Positions 1 to 7,576 of a DNA stretch of 64,000 nt are shown here, piece after piece. The position numbers were made by a program, and so were the translations under genes. This DNA is from a virus. Each line of letters opens with the position of its first letter. Within the stretch, counting starts at the first letter, position 1. Below the pieces are notes generated by a model that made no database searches, had not been told where the DNA came from, and saw only the letters and a program-made list of their open reading frames with translations. The DNA lies in IMG/VR virus record IMGVR_UViG_3300008448_000036, positions 1 to 64,000 of that record; one strand, given 5' to 3'.

Positions 1-17
1 CACTACAAATAGAGTAG

Positions 18-59
18 CGGCGGCTGGTTTATTCTAATAGAATAAACGGCGGCTGGTTT
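18..59. repeat. 13-bp direct repeat flanking a palindrome
   Basis: CGGCGGCTGGTTT occurs at 18-30 and again at 47-59. Between and slightly overlapping the copies is a 19-nt palindrome at 28-46 with arms TTTATTCTA and TAGAATAAA around one central base. The GC-rich repeats stand out from the AT-rich surroundings. A protein-binding site or a recombination site would look like this; there is no U-tract, so it is not a typical terminator. Confidence 0.7.
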
Positions 60-131
60 GCGACTACACGCCCCGTCCGCGATATTACCATAGATCGGTG
101 TGTGAAATCTAGCACACAAAAACACTACGGC

Positions 132-291
132 TAGAGTAAAGATTTTATTTTTAATGTTTTTAATAATTTACGGCCCTTGACGCGGAACATTATTCTGTGA
201 TATAATAACACATCTCGGTTGAATTCAGATTAGTCATTTAACTATTTTAGTTAGAATCTATTTGTTTTGATCTTGGAACTTCTTTACTCTA
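132..291. repeat. 11-bp inverted repeat spanning the plus-strand promoter
   Basis: TAGAGTAAAGA at 132-142 is the exact reverse complement of TCTTTACTCTA at 281-291. The arms bracket the plus-strand promoter at 177-206. A looser version of the same motif (TAGAGTA) is also at 12-18. Their role is unknown. Confidence 0.55.
177..206 (+). promoter_or_regulatory. Strong sigma70-type promoter facing right
   Basis: The -35 box TTGACG (177-182) is followed by an 18-bp spacer and a perfect TATAAT -10 box (201-206) that is preceded by TGA, giving an extended -10 (TGnTATAAT). It points away from the minus-strand genes, so the transcript would start near 213 and run antisense into the gene at 339-974. 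It is the only promoter in the window that I see facing right, and no coding sequence follows it. Confidence 0.65.
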
Positions 292-338
292 CTGCTGTAG
301 TTTGTTATCTAGCAGATGAATTAATCATCTCGATATAA

Positions 339-974
339 CTACTGTTTTAGAACTCCGCTCTGTTCTGGAGCGTCGAGTAATTCCCCATCATAATTTGATT
401 CCCAATTTTTCATATATTCTTCCAATTCGTCTATACTTAACATTTCACATTCTTTCGCTAGAATAAAATTTTCATCATACATTGTTAAAATTTTATACTG
501 TGGTCTGTGATATTTAATTTTTACATTTGAGTTTGGATTATAATAATTTGGTTCCCACTTTAGATCTTCGAACTGAATTAATGCTGCATTATATTTTTGC
601 TGCTCTTCAGCTGGTCGATATGTATCTAACTCATCAAATTTAGTATAACCTATAACATAGCCAATTTCACCAGAATTTACAAAATAAATTCTATCAGACC
701 TAAGTTTGTTGTGTGGAAGGCATGGAGTAAAACTGTTTGTATTTATCCTATTAACTTGTAATACTTCTGTAAAAGTTAGATGCTTTTGAAGTTGCATTTG
801 ACTTTTTATATTTTGTTTAGACATGGACATCATACCATATAGAGCAATATCCATATAATTTGGAGTTCCGTTATAGACCCCCTCCCACACTGGTACTGGG
901 GTACTAGGATCTCTTTTTCTTGGATCTAACCAAAATCTAATTCCACCTTCAGGCTTTCTTGATGATAATCCCAT
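339..974 (-). CDS. Hypothetical protein (211 aa)
   Basis: I do not recognise this protein. It is soluble-looking, with no signal peptide or membrane segment, a Tyr/Asn/Pro-rich middle and an acidic C-terminal tail. The start is supported by a strong AAAGGAGT ribosome binding site just upstream of the ATG. It is the last gene of the minus-strand series before the non-coding left region, and follows the gene ending at 987 after a 12-bp gap. Confidence 0.75.
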   Translation of the reverse strand: MGLSSRKPEGGIRFWLDPRKRDPSTPVPVWEGVYNGTPNYMDIALYGMMSMSKQNIKSQMQLQKHLTFTEVLQVNRINTNSFTPCLPHNKLRSDRIYFVNSGEIGYVIGYTKFDELDTYRPAEEQQKYNAALIQFEDLKWEPNYYNPNSNVKIKYHRPQYKILTMYDENFILAKECEMLSIDELEEYMKNWESNYDGELLDAPEQSGVLKQ

Positions 975-986
975 GGGACTCCTTTG

Positions 987-1277
987 TTAGATTTGCACAA
1001 GACTATATAATCCAGTTTTTTCTTCATCTATTGAAACTTGATCAATTGTTTCATATAATTTAAACTCTGACTCACCCTCTGGTGCATTTATAAGATCACA
1101 CACATATGTAATTTCTTGAAACTTTTTATTGTTTAATACTTCTTTGTCATGAATAACGCTATCAAGAAATACGAAAGCATAAGCTTGCTCTTTTGGAGTA
1201 CGAGAATGATAGTCTACAAATTCTTCATGCACAACTACATACATTCTCCCTCTCTGCATTTCAGAGAGTTTATACAT
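987..1277 (-). CDS. Hypothetical protein (about 96 aa)
   Basis: No family is recognised. The frame stays open up to 1412, but that part overlaps the gene at 1288-1503. I place the start at the ATG at 1277 (MYKLSEMQRG) because AGGAG lies five bases before it and it falls just after the upstream stop. An ATG at 1298 is the alternative. The product is small and acidic, with the conserved-looking stretch RGRMYVVVHEEFVDYHSR near its N-terminus. Confidence 0.65.
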   Translation of the reverse strand: MYKLSEMQRGRMYVVVHEEFVDYHSRTPKEQAYAFVFLDSVIHDKEVLNNKKFQEITYVCDLINAPEGESEFKLYETIDQVSIDEEKTGLYSLVQI

Positions 1278-1287
1278 TCTCTCTCCT

Positions 1288-1503
1288 CTAAATTTCATTT
1301 GTTCCCTCGCAAACATATATTGGTTTATTTCTAAAATCTCCCATATATTCTTTCCCATCTTCATAGATCTCATATTTAATAGAGTTAGAATGTAGCATAA
1401 GCTCACCAACAAATTTAGCTTGATCTAGAGTACCATATATTTTCACTCTTTCAGCAAAATAGCCATCTCTTTTTCGGGAAGTTACTAGCCAGATTTTATT
1501 CAT
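1288..1503 (-). CDS. Hypothetical protein (71 aa)
   Basis: This is a small protein starting MNKIWLVTSRKRDGYF and continuing with a 'gtldqAk' helix and a YEIYEDGKE strand. The layout (display-type strand, helix, strand) resembles the 74-aa product at 25752-25976, which has the same kind of IVARQ... and TLEGASEA elements, so the two may be distant paralogues. It is the first gene after the terminator hairpin at 1521-1548, with GGAGGCGAT before its ATG. Confidence 0.65.
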   Translation of the reverse strand: MNKIWLVTSRKRDGYFAERVKIYGTLDQAKFVGELMLHSNSIKYEIYEDGKEYMGDFRNKPIYVCEGTNEI

Positions 1504-1515
1504 ATCGCCTCCAAT

Positions 1516-1548
1516 AAAAAGGGCAGCATATCTTTTGATATGCTGCCC
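1516..1548 (-). terminator. Rho-independent terminator
   Basis: A perfect 12-bp stem, GGGCAGCATATC / GATATGCTGCCC with a four-base loop (1521-1548), is followed on the minus strand by TTTTTA. It ends transcripts from the gene at 1566-1901 and sits immediately in front of the ribosome binding site of the next gene. A TATAAT-like sequence lies just before the stem. Confidence 0.8.
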
Positions 1549-1565
1549 ATAATTATATTCTATTT

Positions 1566-1901
1566 TTAACGAGCGCGGACTTCTAGTTCGCGGTCAAGGA
1601 ACGCCTTGAATGCACGGGCTTCTGATAGTGTCATTACAAAACGACGAGAAGGGCCGTCCGCATCTGTTGGCTTCCAAAGAACTACATTGCTGTAGTCACC
1701 GTGTCGGGTGTCGCCACGACGAATACCCATACCAATGCGCTTTAGTTTGCGCTCGCTCTTGTAAACACCACCATCATATTCAGATGGATCAAAAACTTCA
1801 ACCTGACGCTTTTGAGTACGTGTTGAAGTTGGGCGGCTTGAAGAGCGATCTGAAGAACGGTTGTTAGAACGGGTGTTGGTGTTAGTGTTGCGTACTGACA
1901 T
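1566..1901 (-). CDS. Hypothetical Ser/Thr/Asn/Arg-rich basic protein (111 aa)
   Basis: The first 35 residues are low-complexity Asn/Thr/Ser/Arg (MSVRNTNTNTRSNNRSSDRS), followed by a compact domain that includes GIRRGDTRHGDYSNVVLWKP and ends in a helix (LSEARAFKAFLDREL). A flexible basic tail plus a small beta-rich domain suggests nucleic acid binding, but I cannot name the family. The frame is open up to 2168; I start it at the ATG at 1901, where AAGGA precedes the ATG and overlaps the stop of the upstream SWIM gene. Confidence 0.65.
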   Translation of the reverse strand: MSVRNTNTNTRSNNRSSDRSSSRPTSTRTQKRQVEVFDPSEYDGGVYKSERKLKRIGMGIRRGDTRHGDYSNVVLWKPTDADGPSRRFVMTLSEARAFKAFLDRELEVRAR

Positions 1902-1905
1902 ATTA

Positions 1906-2241
1906 TCATCCTTTGCCTTTGGGGCGGTTAAAAACAGCTTTCTGCACAGCAGAAGCATGTTTGCATTTATTGCGGAAACGATATCCGCTACAATCACAAG
2001 TAATTTTTTTATCATTCCATACCTCGACAATATATTTTGATTTTCCATTAGAAGATTTAACGGAATATTTTTGCATTGGTTTCGGTAATTCGGGTCTTTC
2101 ATAAATTGCATAAAGATGCAAATTTTCACGGGTTGTACCGTTTGGAATCTCGACCCAATTTCCTCCAACGGCGTAAGTTTTACCTCCAGACACTAAAATA
2201 GCAGGAGGCTGATTCATTTTGGCGGGGTAGCTCTCAATCAT
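1906..2241 (-). CDS. SWIM zinc finger domain protein (111 aa)
   Basis: The C-terminal third has the pattern CDCSGYRFRNKCKHASAV, which fits the SWIM zinc finger consensus (CxCx(n)CxH), a small metal-binding module known for DNA or protein interaction. The N-terminal 60 residues (VSGGKTYAVGGNWVEIPNG) look like a separate small beta domain. The ATG at 2241 has no clear Shine-Dalgarno and lies about six bases past a -10 box, so the mRNA may be leaderless; an internal ATG at 2217 is the alternative. Its stop overlaps the ribosome binding site of the next gene. Confidence 0.75.
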   Translation of the reverse strand: MIESYPAKMNQPPAILVSGGKTYAVGGNWVEIPNGTTRENLHLYAIYERPELPKPMQKYSVKSSNGKSKYIVEVWNDKKITCDCSGYRFRNKCKHASAVQKAVFNRPKGKG

Positions 2242-2247
2242 AGAGAC

Positions 2248-2276
2248 ATAATACCACGCTAAAATAGCGCCGTCAA
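2248..2276 (-). promoter_or_regulatory. Sigma70-type promoter for the SWIM gene
   Basis: On the minus strand TTGACG (2271-2276) is followed by a 17-bp spacer and TATTAT (2248-2253). The spacer contains the short palindrome CGCTATTTTAGCG, a possible operator. The predicted start of transcription falls at or next to the ATG at 2241. Confidence 0.6.
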
Positions 2277-2322
2277 GGGCAAAAAATACTGTCGATGTTT
2301 TTTTACTGAGAGTGGAAGGACA

Positions 2323-2595
2323 CTAATCGTCTAGGTCATCTTCAAACTCATCATCTATAAGAGCTTCTTCAAGTAAGTCTTCATCGTCTACTATATCATC
2401 ATCTTTGCGATAATAATCTTTCTGTGCTTCATTCCAATAAAATTTATCTTCTTCGAACTCGGCTAGTAGATCTTCTATTTTTTCTTGCTCATCTTCATCC
2501 AAGAGATCCATCATATCTTCATATTTATCTCTTGCCTGTTCTACATCATATTTTCCTGACTCTAAACCTTTTTTTAAAATTTTAAATAATGACAT
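2323..2595 (-). CDS. Hypothetical highly acidic protein (90 aa)
   Basis: This helical protein is very rich in Asp and Glu, with the C-terminal 25 residues almost entirely acidic (DDDIVDDEDLLEEA). No family is recognised. Such phage proteins can act as DNA mimics or chaperone-like partners, but nothing here shows a function. A T4-late-like TATAAATA box lies 26 bp upstream of the ATG, so it may form its own transcription unit. Confidence 0.7.
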   Translation of the reverse strand: MSLFKILKKGLESGKYDVEQARDKYEDMMDLLDEDEQEKIEDLLAEFEEDKFYWNEAQKDYYRKDDDIVDDEDLLEEALIDDEFEDDLDD

Positions 2596-2620
2596 ATATT
2601 ATCGGCTCCTGCTGACTGTG

Positions 2621-2628
2621 TATTTATA
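2621..2628 (-). promoter_or_regulatory. T4-late-like promoter box
   Basis: The minus strand reads TATAAATA exactly, the core of the T4 late promoter, in the gap between the genes at 2661 and 2595 and 26 bp before the latter's start codon. No -35 element is needed for this promoter class. Confidence 0.5.
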
Positions 2629-2660
2629 CCACGGAAAAATCGCGGGGTAAAGCACTTTTT

Positions 2661-3170
2661 TCACTCTCTATCTGGAAGTTTATTCGCAATAAATTCATAA
2701 TGAGAGGAAAATTTATCAGTATATAGATCGATCTTTTTCTGTTCGTCATCCCACATCTCAATTTTTTTAATTGTTGGATGTTTTCTTAAAATTTTTCTTA
2801 TTTCTTCTGTCTTAAAATCTCCTGTATCCATACCCATAGGATTCAATTTAACAAAATCAAAATTAAGACCTTTAAATTTTATCAGATCCCTAATTCTTTC
2901 ATCAAAAACAGAATCTACTCTTCCAGTAAGCATGATACAAAATGTTTTTCTGTCAGATAATTCTTTTTTTGCGGCATCAACAGTGGAATCTATCCAAAAT
3001 CCATTACCTTTTAATGGTACAGAAGGAGGAGATAATGATATTAGTTCTCCCCACCAATTTCTTTTATAACCCTGCGGTTTATTTGGACTTCTAAATAAAG
3101 TTCCATCGAAATCAAATACCGATAATTTATTATAATATTCTCGTCTTTCCGTTAGGGTAATTTTAATCAT
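2661..3170 (-). CDS. HAD-superfamily phosphatase, Swiss-army-knife type (169 aa)
   Basis: The motif VFDFDGTLFRSP (about residues 18-29) is the HAD nucleophile loop DxDGT, and IMLTGR (about 79-84) is the second HAD motif. A later IEMWDDEQKKI segment supplies the acidic metal-binding residues. This arrangement fits the HAD domain found in RNA-repair 'Swiss army knife' proteins, with a likely role of removing 3' or 5' phosphates from nucleic acid ends. It is compact, without a cap domain. It begins MIKITLTERREYY, a weak version of the N-terminal tag seen on its neighbours, and sits next to a P-loop kinase gene, which supports an end-healing role. Confidence 0.75.
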   Translation of the reverse strand: MIKITLTERREYYNKLSVFDFDGTLFRSPNKPQGYKRNWWGELISLSPPSVPLKGNGFWIDSTVDAAKKELSDRKTFCIMLTGRVDSVFDERIRDLIKFKGLNFDFVKLNPMGMDTGDFKTEEIRKILRKHPTIKKIEMWDDEQKKIDLYTDKFSSHYEFIANKLPDRE

Positions 3171-3171
3171 T

Positions 3172-3504
3172 CTATCCTCTTGTTTTTTCGTATTCTAAAT
3201 ATTCTGCCACTGTCTCTATAGCTTCTGTAGCAACTGCAATTTTCTCTTGAACCCAAGGTTCTAAATCATCTTCATCATTTACTAACTTAGATAGCATTGA
3301 GGCGTGTTTCATTAAGTTATAAACATTACTTCTAGCCATACGACCATCTGAGTCGTAGCTTTCTTTATCGGAGTCTCCTAATTTTAGTTTTACTACACCA
3401 CCTCCAGTGAATGGCATATCTCCACTTAACATTCCCATATCTGCCATACATTCTTGTATTTCTTCAGATATAATCTTTTTTAAAGATTCTTTGGTTATTT
3501 TCAT
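3172..3504 (-). CDS. Tagged small helical protein (110 aa)
   Basis: The N-terminus MKITKESLKKIISEEIQE is the clearest copy of a tag shared with four or five other proteins of the window. The rest is helical and acidic, with the segment ARSNVYNLMKHASMLSKLV followed by LEPWVQEKIAVATEAI. I associate that module with accessory proteins of marine T4-like phages, but no function is known to me. It is spaced one base from the HAD gene and nine from the kinase fusion, so all are co-transcribed. Confidence 0.7.
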   Translation of the reverse strand: MKITKESLKKIISEEIQECMADMGMLSGDMPFTGGGVVKLKLGDSDKESYDSDGRMARSNVYNLMKHASMLSKLVNDEDDLEPWVQEKIAVATEAIETVAEYLEYEKTRG

Positions 3505-3513
3505 ATTTTTTCC

Positions 3514-5535
3514 TCAATTATCAAATATTACAAATACAGGATTTGATGGATTACTTTGTGGAAGTATACCAATATTTCCTACATGAGAATCATGTAAATA
3601 ATTTCCAGTTTTTATAAACAAATAAATTGTCTTTGCTAAACTCACAAATTCATTTTTTGTTAAAGCACTTGGATACATTTTCTTTTTTTGCATAAAATCT
3701 TTAAATATAGAAGCGATCTTTTCTTGGCTAAAAAGAAAAAACTTTTTACTATATTTCTGCTCTATTTCTATCATCATATCCTTACACAATTCATAGTCAG
3801 ATTCAGCATCATCTGCAGATCTTCTAGTTTCTTCCATAAAATCTGATAATGGAATTACTCTAGCCATTTCTACATAATTTACTTGCTCTCCAGCATCAAG
3901 TTTTATTTCACCCTCGTCATATATTGGAAGATCTGTAATATTACCAGCACTTGAGAACATTCTTGCTTTTGTTCCCTTATACCAATACATATCACCACCG
4001 CCAGAATAGTCATCCTGATATAGTTTTAATATATGCCCATTATCTAGTAGGTAGATAAAACCTTTTGTTCCAGCTGTTAACAACTCTTGAATTGGCTTAC
4101 TTAACACAGGGCATTTTTTTACTAACTCAACGGCATCTTGTAAACTTAAATTAAAATATTTAAGAATATTTTTAGTTCTTTTTCTTTGCCCAAGCTTTAA
4201 AATATCATATTCTTCTACATCGCCAATTAGTTTAAAAAAATTTTCTTTTTGTATATCCGATAATGAATCAAATAGTGGATTAGATTGGTTTTCTCCAATT
4301 GGACCAAATGATTCGCCCGGTGCAATTGTCGCGCCGCCAGCTTGTTTACTTCTTTTTCTATAAACTTTAGCTACGCCACCAGTTCTATCTTTACTGTACG
4401 GATATTTAGAGGTTATTTTAGCATCTTTATATGGATTTGGCAAGGACTTTTTTTTACTTAAATTTTTTGGAGATTTTAATTTTGCTAATTTTTTTTCTTG
4501 CATTTTTTTCTTTAGAGCTAATCTCTTTTTCTTGACTTTCTCTAAAAATTCAGAAATCTCCTCTGATAACTCCTCTGTGCCTTGTAGTTCTTTTTCAAAG
4601 ATTTTATGTATCTTTGCATTCATACTTCTGGACTTTTCCTGTTGTAGTTGTGCCCATTCAAGATCTAGCTTGTTTCCTGGTTTTCTTTTCGCGTGTTTAG
4701 ATCTTGAATCTGCTCTTATTTTCCAATAATTACTTAAAGTGGCTTCCCCTAATAAATTTTTAGTATTTCTGACTAACATCTCATTGAATGTTTCATCAGA
4801 AATTCCTATCTCCCTATCTGTTTTTTTAAACCTGTTAGATGTTATTAATCGATCAAAACCTTCTGATTTAGAAGGTTCTTCAAAGTTTTTATATATTTCT
4901 TCGTAATCTGATTTAGATACTCCCCTATCAAATTCTGGACCGTATCTTTCTAGGAAGTCTTTTGCTCTTAATTCCGCTGATCTTAAAATTTGTTTTTCAT
5001 ATCCCTTAAAAGGAAATACAACACCAATTATATTAAAATCGTCCCTGCCAGATATATAATCAATTGTAGTTTTTCTATTGCTTCTAGTCATATGTATTGC
5101 ATCTACTACAATATTTTTTACATCAGAAGAAATAGCATTTTTTAATTCTGAATCATATATGGCATTTAATTCTTCACCAGCAGCATGAGCGTTTTCAAAC
5201 GCTAATTCTTCTACTTCCTTTCCCTTACTCTTACTGAATCTTGTATATTTTGTTAATCTTCCAAGTTTCTTTTTTTCTGGATGCTCTTCACCAACTTCAA
5301 GATCTTGTGTTGGAACCTTAAAAATATCCTTGTTTGCTAGATTATATTTTGGAAATATAACATCCTCTATTATTTCATCTTTAGATATAATAATTCTATT
5401 GTCCTTAACATTGTTCTCTATCCAGCTAGATTTTCCTACAGCTGGCGGTCCTATTAAGACAAAGAAATTTCTTTTAGAAGAATTAGATTCTTCTTTTTCT
5501 TCTAATAGCCATTTCTTGAATTTAAATATATTCAC
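3514..5535 (-). CDS. P-loop polynucleotide kinase-like / protein-kinase-like fusion (673 aa)
   Basis: The N-terminal domain has a Walker A motif, LIGPPAVGKSSW (about residues 27-38), followed by a zeta-toxin/polynucleotide-kinase style body (ISKDEIIED, VVDAIHMTRSNRK). The middle, about residues 270-400, is Lys-rich. The C-terminal 220 residues look like a protein-kinase fold: an ILKLY beta-3 lysine, a VEMARVIPL hinge, HDSHVGNIG (648-656, matching HxDxxxxN of the catalytic loop) and a final VIFDN whose Asp672 fits the metal-binding DFG aspartate. The chain ends there, without an activation loop. The N-terminus FKFKKWLLEE resembles the WRxF tag class. Likely an ATP-dependent kinase of nucleic acid ends joined to a second kinase; substrates are unknown. 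Confidence 0.75.
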   Translation of the reverse strand: MNIFKFKKWLLEEKEESNSSKRNFFVLIGPPAVGKSSWIENNVKDNRIIISKDEIIEDVIFPKYNLANKDIFKVPTQDLEVGEEHPEKKKLGRLTKYTRFSKSKGKEVEELAFENAHAAGEELNAIYDSELKNAISSDVKNIVVDAIHMTRSNRKTTIDYISGRDDFNIIGVVFPFKGYEKQILRSAELRAKDFLERYGPEFDRGVSKSDYEEIYKNFEEPSKSEGFDRLITSNRFKKTDREIGISDETFNEMLVRNTKNLLGEATLSNYWKIRADSRSKHAKRKPGNKLDLEWAQLQQEKSRSMNAKIHKIFEKELQGTEELSEEISEFLEKVKKKRLALKKKMQEKKLAKLKSPKNLSKKKSLPNPYKDAKITSKYPYSKDRTGGVAKVYRKRSKQAGGATIAPGESFGPIGENQSNPLFDSLSDIQKENFFKLIGDVEEYDILKLGQRKRTKNILKYFNLSLQDAVELVKKCPVLSKPIQELLTAGTKGFIYLLDNGHILKLYQDDYSGGGDMYWYKGTKARMFSSAGNITDLPIYDEGEIKLDAGEQVNYVEMARVIPLSDFMEETRRSADDAESDYELCKDMMIEIEQKYSKKFFLFSQEKIASIFKDFMQKKKMYPSALTKNEFVSLAKTIYLFIKTGNYLHDSHVGNIGILPQSNPSNPVFVIFDN

Positions 5536-5537
5536 TA

Positions 5538-6158
5538 CTAACCTCCAACTTTAACTTTCATAATCAAGAAGCCGTCTTTAACCTCTGAACTAACAGTACT
5601 TGCTTTTCCGCTTGATACTCTGGATCCACCAACATCTCTACCTCTTACCGCATCAACAGCCATAGCTCTTGCGTCCATTTGAGCAGACTCTAATCCCATG
5701 CTGCCACCTCTTACAGGAACTTTTACGGTTACTACATTTCCATCTACCTTAAGGACTTCACCTCTTCCAGCTTTTTTGGCAGGGGCTGATGGTTTGACAG
5801 AGCCAGCATCAGATCCTAAATCTGCTCCTGATGTTGGTTTTACACCAACTGTTACAAATTTTCCTGGGCCGTATCTACTATCTAGTAGATCGTTCATAAC
5901 ATCTCTAACTTCGGAAGCGTTTGCACCTAAATCATCAACAACAATTGAACGAGTAGATCCATCTTTAACATTCTTGACGGTTACTTTTACTGGTTCTGCT
6001 TCTGCTGTATTGGCAGCACCGTAACCCATGCTCATAAGAGCGCCAGCAAACAATGCTGCGATGTTTTGTTTTAAACCTTCGAATAGTTCTTCTTGCTCCA
6101 ACTCTTTTTTAATTTCTTCTGATACAATTTGATTGAGTTTTGATACTGTAATTTTCAT
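5538..6158 (-). CDS. Tagged Gly/Val-rich protein (206 aa)
   Basis: It begins with the tag MKITVSKLNQIVSEEIKKEL and has an LFEG site (about residues 25-28) that fits an (L/I)-x-E protease cut. A moderately hydrophobic stretch follows (NIAALFAGALMSMGYGAA), which could be a membrane or signal-like segment. The rest is beta-rich and Ser/Gly/Val/Lys-rich, with a Pro/Ala linker near the middle. No family is recognised. I suspect a virion-packaged protein. Confidence 0.65.
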   Translation of the reverse strand: MKITVSKLNQIVSEEIKKELEQEELFEGLKQNIAALFAGALMSMGYGAANTAEAEPVKVTVKNVKDGSTRSIVVDDLGANASEVRDVMNDLLDSRYGPGKFVTVGVKPTSGADLGSDAGSVKPSAPAKKAGRGEVLKVDGNVVTVKVPVRGGSMGLESAQMDARAMAVDAVRGRDVGGSRVSSGKASTVSSEVKDGFLIMKVKVGG

Positions 6159-6167
6159 TTTTTTCTC

Positions 6168-6533
6168 CTACTGTAAGGTTAATAAGTACTTTAGTTTGTT
6201 AACTTCTGCTAACATTTCATCTCTTATATTCATAAGATCACTATCGCAACTAGGATCTAGTATAGCACTGATTCCAATTAACATTTCACAACATGCGTTA
6301 CAAAATTCTATTGGTTTTAATTCTTGTAAATTTTTTAACTCCAAACTACAAGATTCATCTAAAATAAATCTATCATGTTTTCCCATGCATATTTCAACAT
6401 ATTTGTCTATAAGGCCACTTAATGTATCATAAGTAGCACCAAAAGCTTGGTGACGAGCATAAGATTTTGTTTGCCAATGAAATATTCTTAACTGCTGTTC
6501 CATTTGTATAAGTGAAATAATTATCTTATCCAT
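6168..6533 (-). CDS. Dps/ferritin-like fold protein (121 aa)
   Basis: The segment RIFHWQTKSYARHQAFGATY followed by DTLSGLIDKYVE matches the first helix pair of Dps/ferritin-like proteins (HWxxxxxxxHxxxxxxYxxLxxxxDxxxE). The chain is all helical and shorter than Dps (about 160 aa), and its Cys-rich centre (CNACCEM) is unusual. Phage ferritin-like proteins of this size are known, but whether this one binds iron is not clear. Its stop overlaps the start of the gene at 6533-7552 in transcription order. Confidence 0.6.
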   Translation of the reverse strand: MDKIIISLIQMEQQLRIFHWQTKSYARHQAFGATYDTLSGLIDKYVEICMGKHDRFILDESCSLELKNLQELKPIEFCNACCEMLIGISAILDPSCDSDLMNIRDEMLAEVNKLKYLLTLQ

Positions 6534-7552
6534 TAAAAATCCCCTGTTTCAGAACCATATTTATCTTTATCTGCCATATCTTGCAATTCTAGCTCTTCTG
6601 CATATTCAGGAATTTCTTTTGCTAGTGCTTGCTTGTATTCTTCTACTGACATATTTTCAAATTCTGCCTCGGAAGGTAAAAATCCATAAATTTGAGGGTA
6701 TTCATCTGCAAATCTACTTTCAACATCATCATAAATATTTTCTTTCTCTCGCTGTTTTTTTTGAAAATCTGTAATTTCGGATATTTTTTGCTCTATAAGA
6801 GTTCTTATATACTTTTTAGTAATTTTTTGTTTATTCTCTTTCATGGAATCAGCTACCTTTTTTAAGCTTGGGACATTATCAACAGAAACCACTTCATCAA
6901 AACCTTCTGCGGCTTGATCAACTTTTTGAAAACTTTTAAACATTCTATCAAATGCAGCTTCTGGGATTGTTTTTGATTTACCTGCTGCTTTTGCTTCGGC
7001 TGCGCGTTTTGCTGCCACACTCTTAATTATATCTTCTGCGCCTTCAAAGTTAAACACCACAGCGACTTTGTGATAATCACTTTCAGACCCTTCAATTGCT
7101 TTTAAAGCTCCTTTTCTAGCTCCTGGAGTCATATTAGTCATATCGACAACAATAACTGGTTGTCCTTTTGCTTCCTGAACTCTGCCATTGAACCTTCCAA
7201 AGACTCTTCCGTTTGCCTCAATAACTTTGTCATAGGCGGTTGGATTAAAGGCTGCATGTGGAGGAGATTTAATCACTGTACCATATTTTTCACTAACATC
7301 TCCCTCTTTAGCATCTGGTGGAGGAAGCATAAACATATCATCATATGTCCATCCATAGTCAGCTGCAATTGCCTCTACAATATCATCTCTATTAATAATA
7401 TATGGATCTTGATTTCCAAAAGTTTTTTGAATCCAAGTAGATTTTCCAACAGATGGTGGACCAACTAAAACGTAAATTTTCTTTTTATCCAATTCTTCAT
7501 TTAGCGTAGAAAACTTCCTCCAGTTTTCCATAATAATTTTCATATTTTTCAT
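6533..7552 (-). CDS. P-loop polynucleotide kinase-like protein with WRxF tag (339 aa)
   Basis: The N-terminal 20 residues include IIMENWRKFSTLNEEL, the clearest copy of the second tag class, with LNE as a possible processing site. A Walker A motif, VGPPSVGKSTW, follows at about residues 30-40, then INRDDIVE and VVDMTNMTPGARKGALK, features of the polynucleotide kinase/zeta-toxin group that phosphorylate 5' ends or small substrates. The C-terminal 80 residues are acidic and helical. It is related to the N-terminal half of the 673-aa fusion at 3514-5535, so the phage carries two such kinases. AGGA precedes the first ATG. Confidence 0.75.
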   Translation of the reverse strand: MKNMKIIMENWRKFSTLNEELDKKKIYVLVGPPSVGKSTWIQKTFGNQDPYIINRDDIVEAIAADYGWTYDDMFMLPPPDAKEGDVSEKYGTVIKSPPHAAFNPTAYDKVIEANGRVFGRFNGRVQEAKGQPVIVVDMTNMTPGARKGALKAIEGSESDYHKVAVVFNFEGAEDIIKSVAAKRAAEAKAAGKSKTIPEAAFDRMFKSFQKVDQAAEGFDEVVSVDNVPSLKKVADSMKENKQKITKKYIRTLIEQKISEITDFQKKQREKENIYDDVESRFADEYPQIYGFLPSEAEFENMSVEEYKQALAKEIPEYAEELELQDMADKDKYGSETGDF

Positions 7553-7576
7553 ATTATTATCCTATATTATATCTTA

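Larger units (their letters stand above)
1..338. other. Non-coding region at left end of window
   Basis: I find no convincing gene in these 338 bases. The stretch holds a duplicated 13-bp sequence around a palindrome (18-59), a TGTGTG/CACACA inverted pair (99-104 and 113-118), an 11-bp inverted repeat (132-142 with 281-291) and a near-consensus sigma70 promoter facing right (177-206). No tRNA T-loop or acceptor signature is visible. It is the longest gene-free stretch of an otherwise tightly packed minus-strand window, so a control region or a short RNA gene is possible. Confidence 0.6.

Noticed and set aside
99-118. Third chaperone-type operator (TGTGTG/CACACA)
   Set aside because: The arms match, but I see no minus-strand promoter around it and no chaperone gene nearby, so I do not count it as the same element.
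1-338. tRNA gene in the non-coding left region
   Set aside because: No T-loop (GTTCGA-like), acceptor stem or anticodon arm is visible on either strand.
1901-2168. N-terminal extension of the 111-aa protein at 1566-1901 up to 2168
   Set aside because: It overlaps the SWIM gene in another frame, lacks a ribosome binding site at 2168, and the ATG at 1901 has AAGGA before it.
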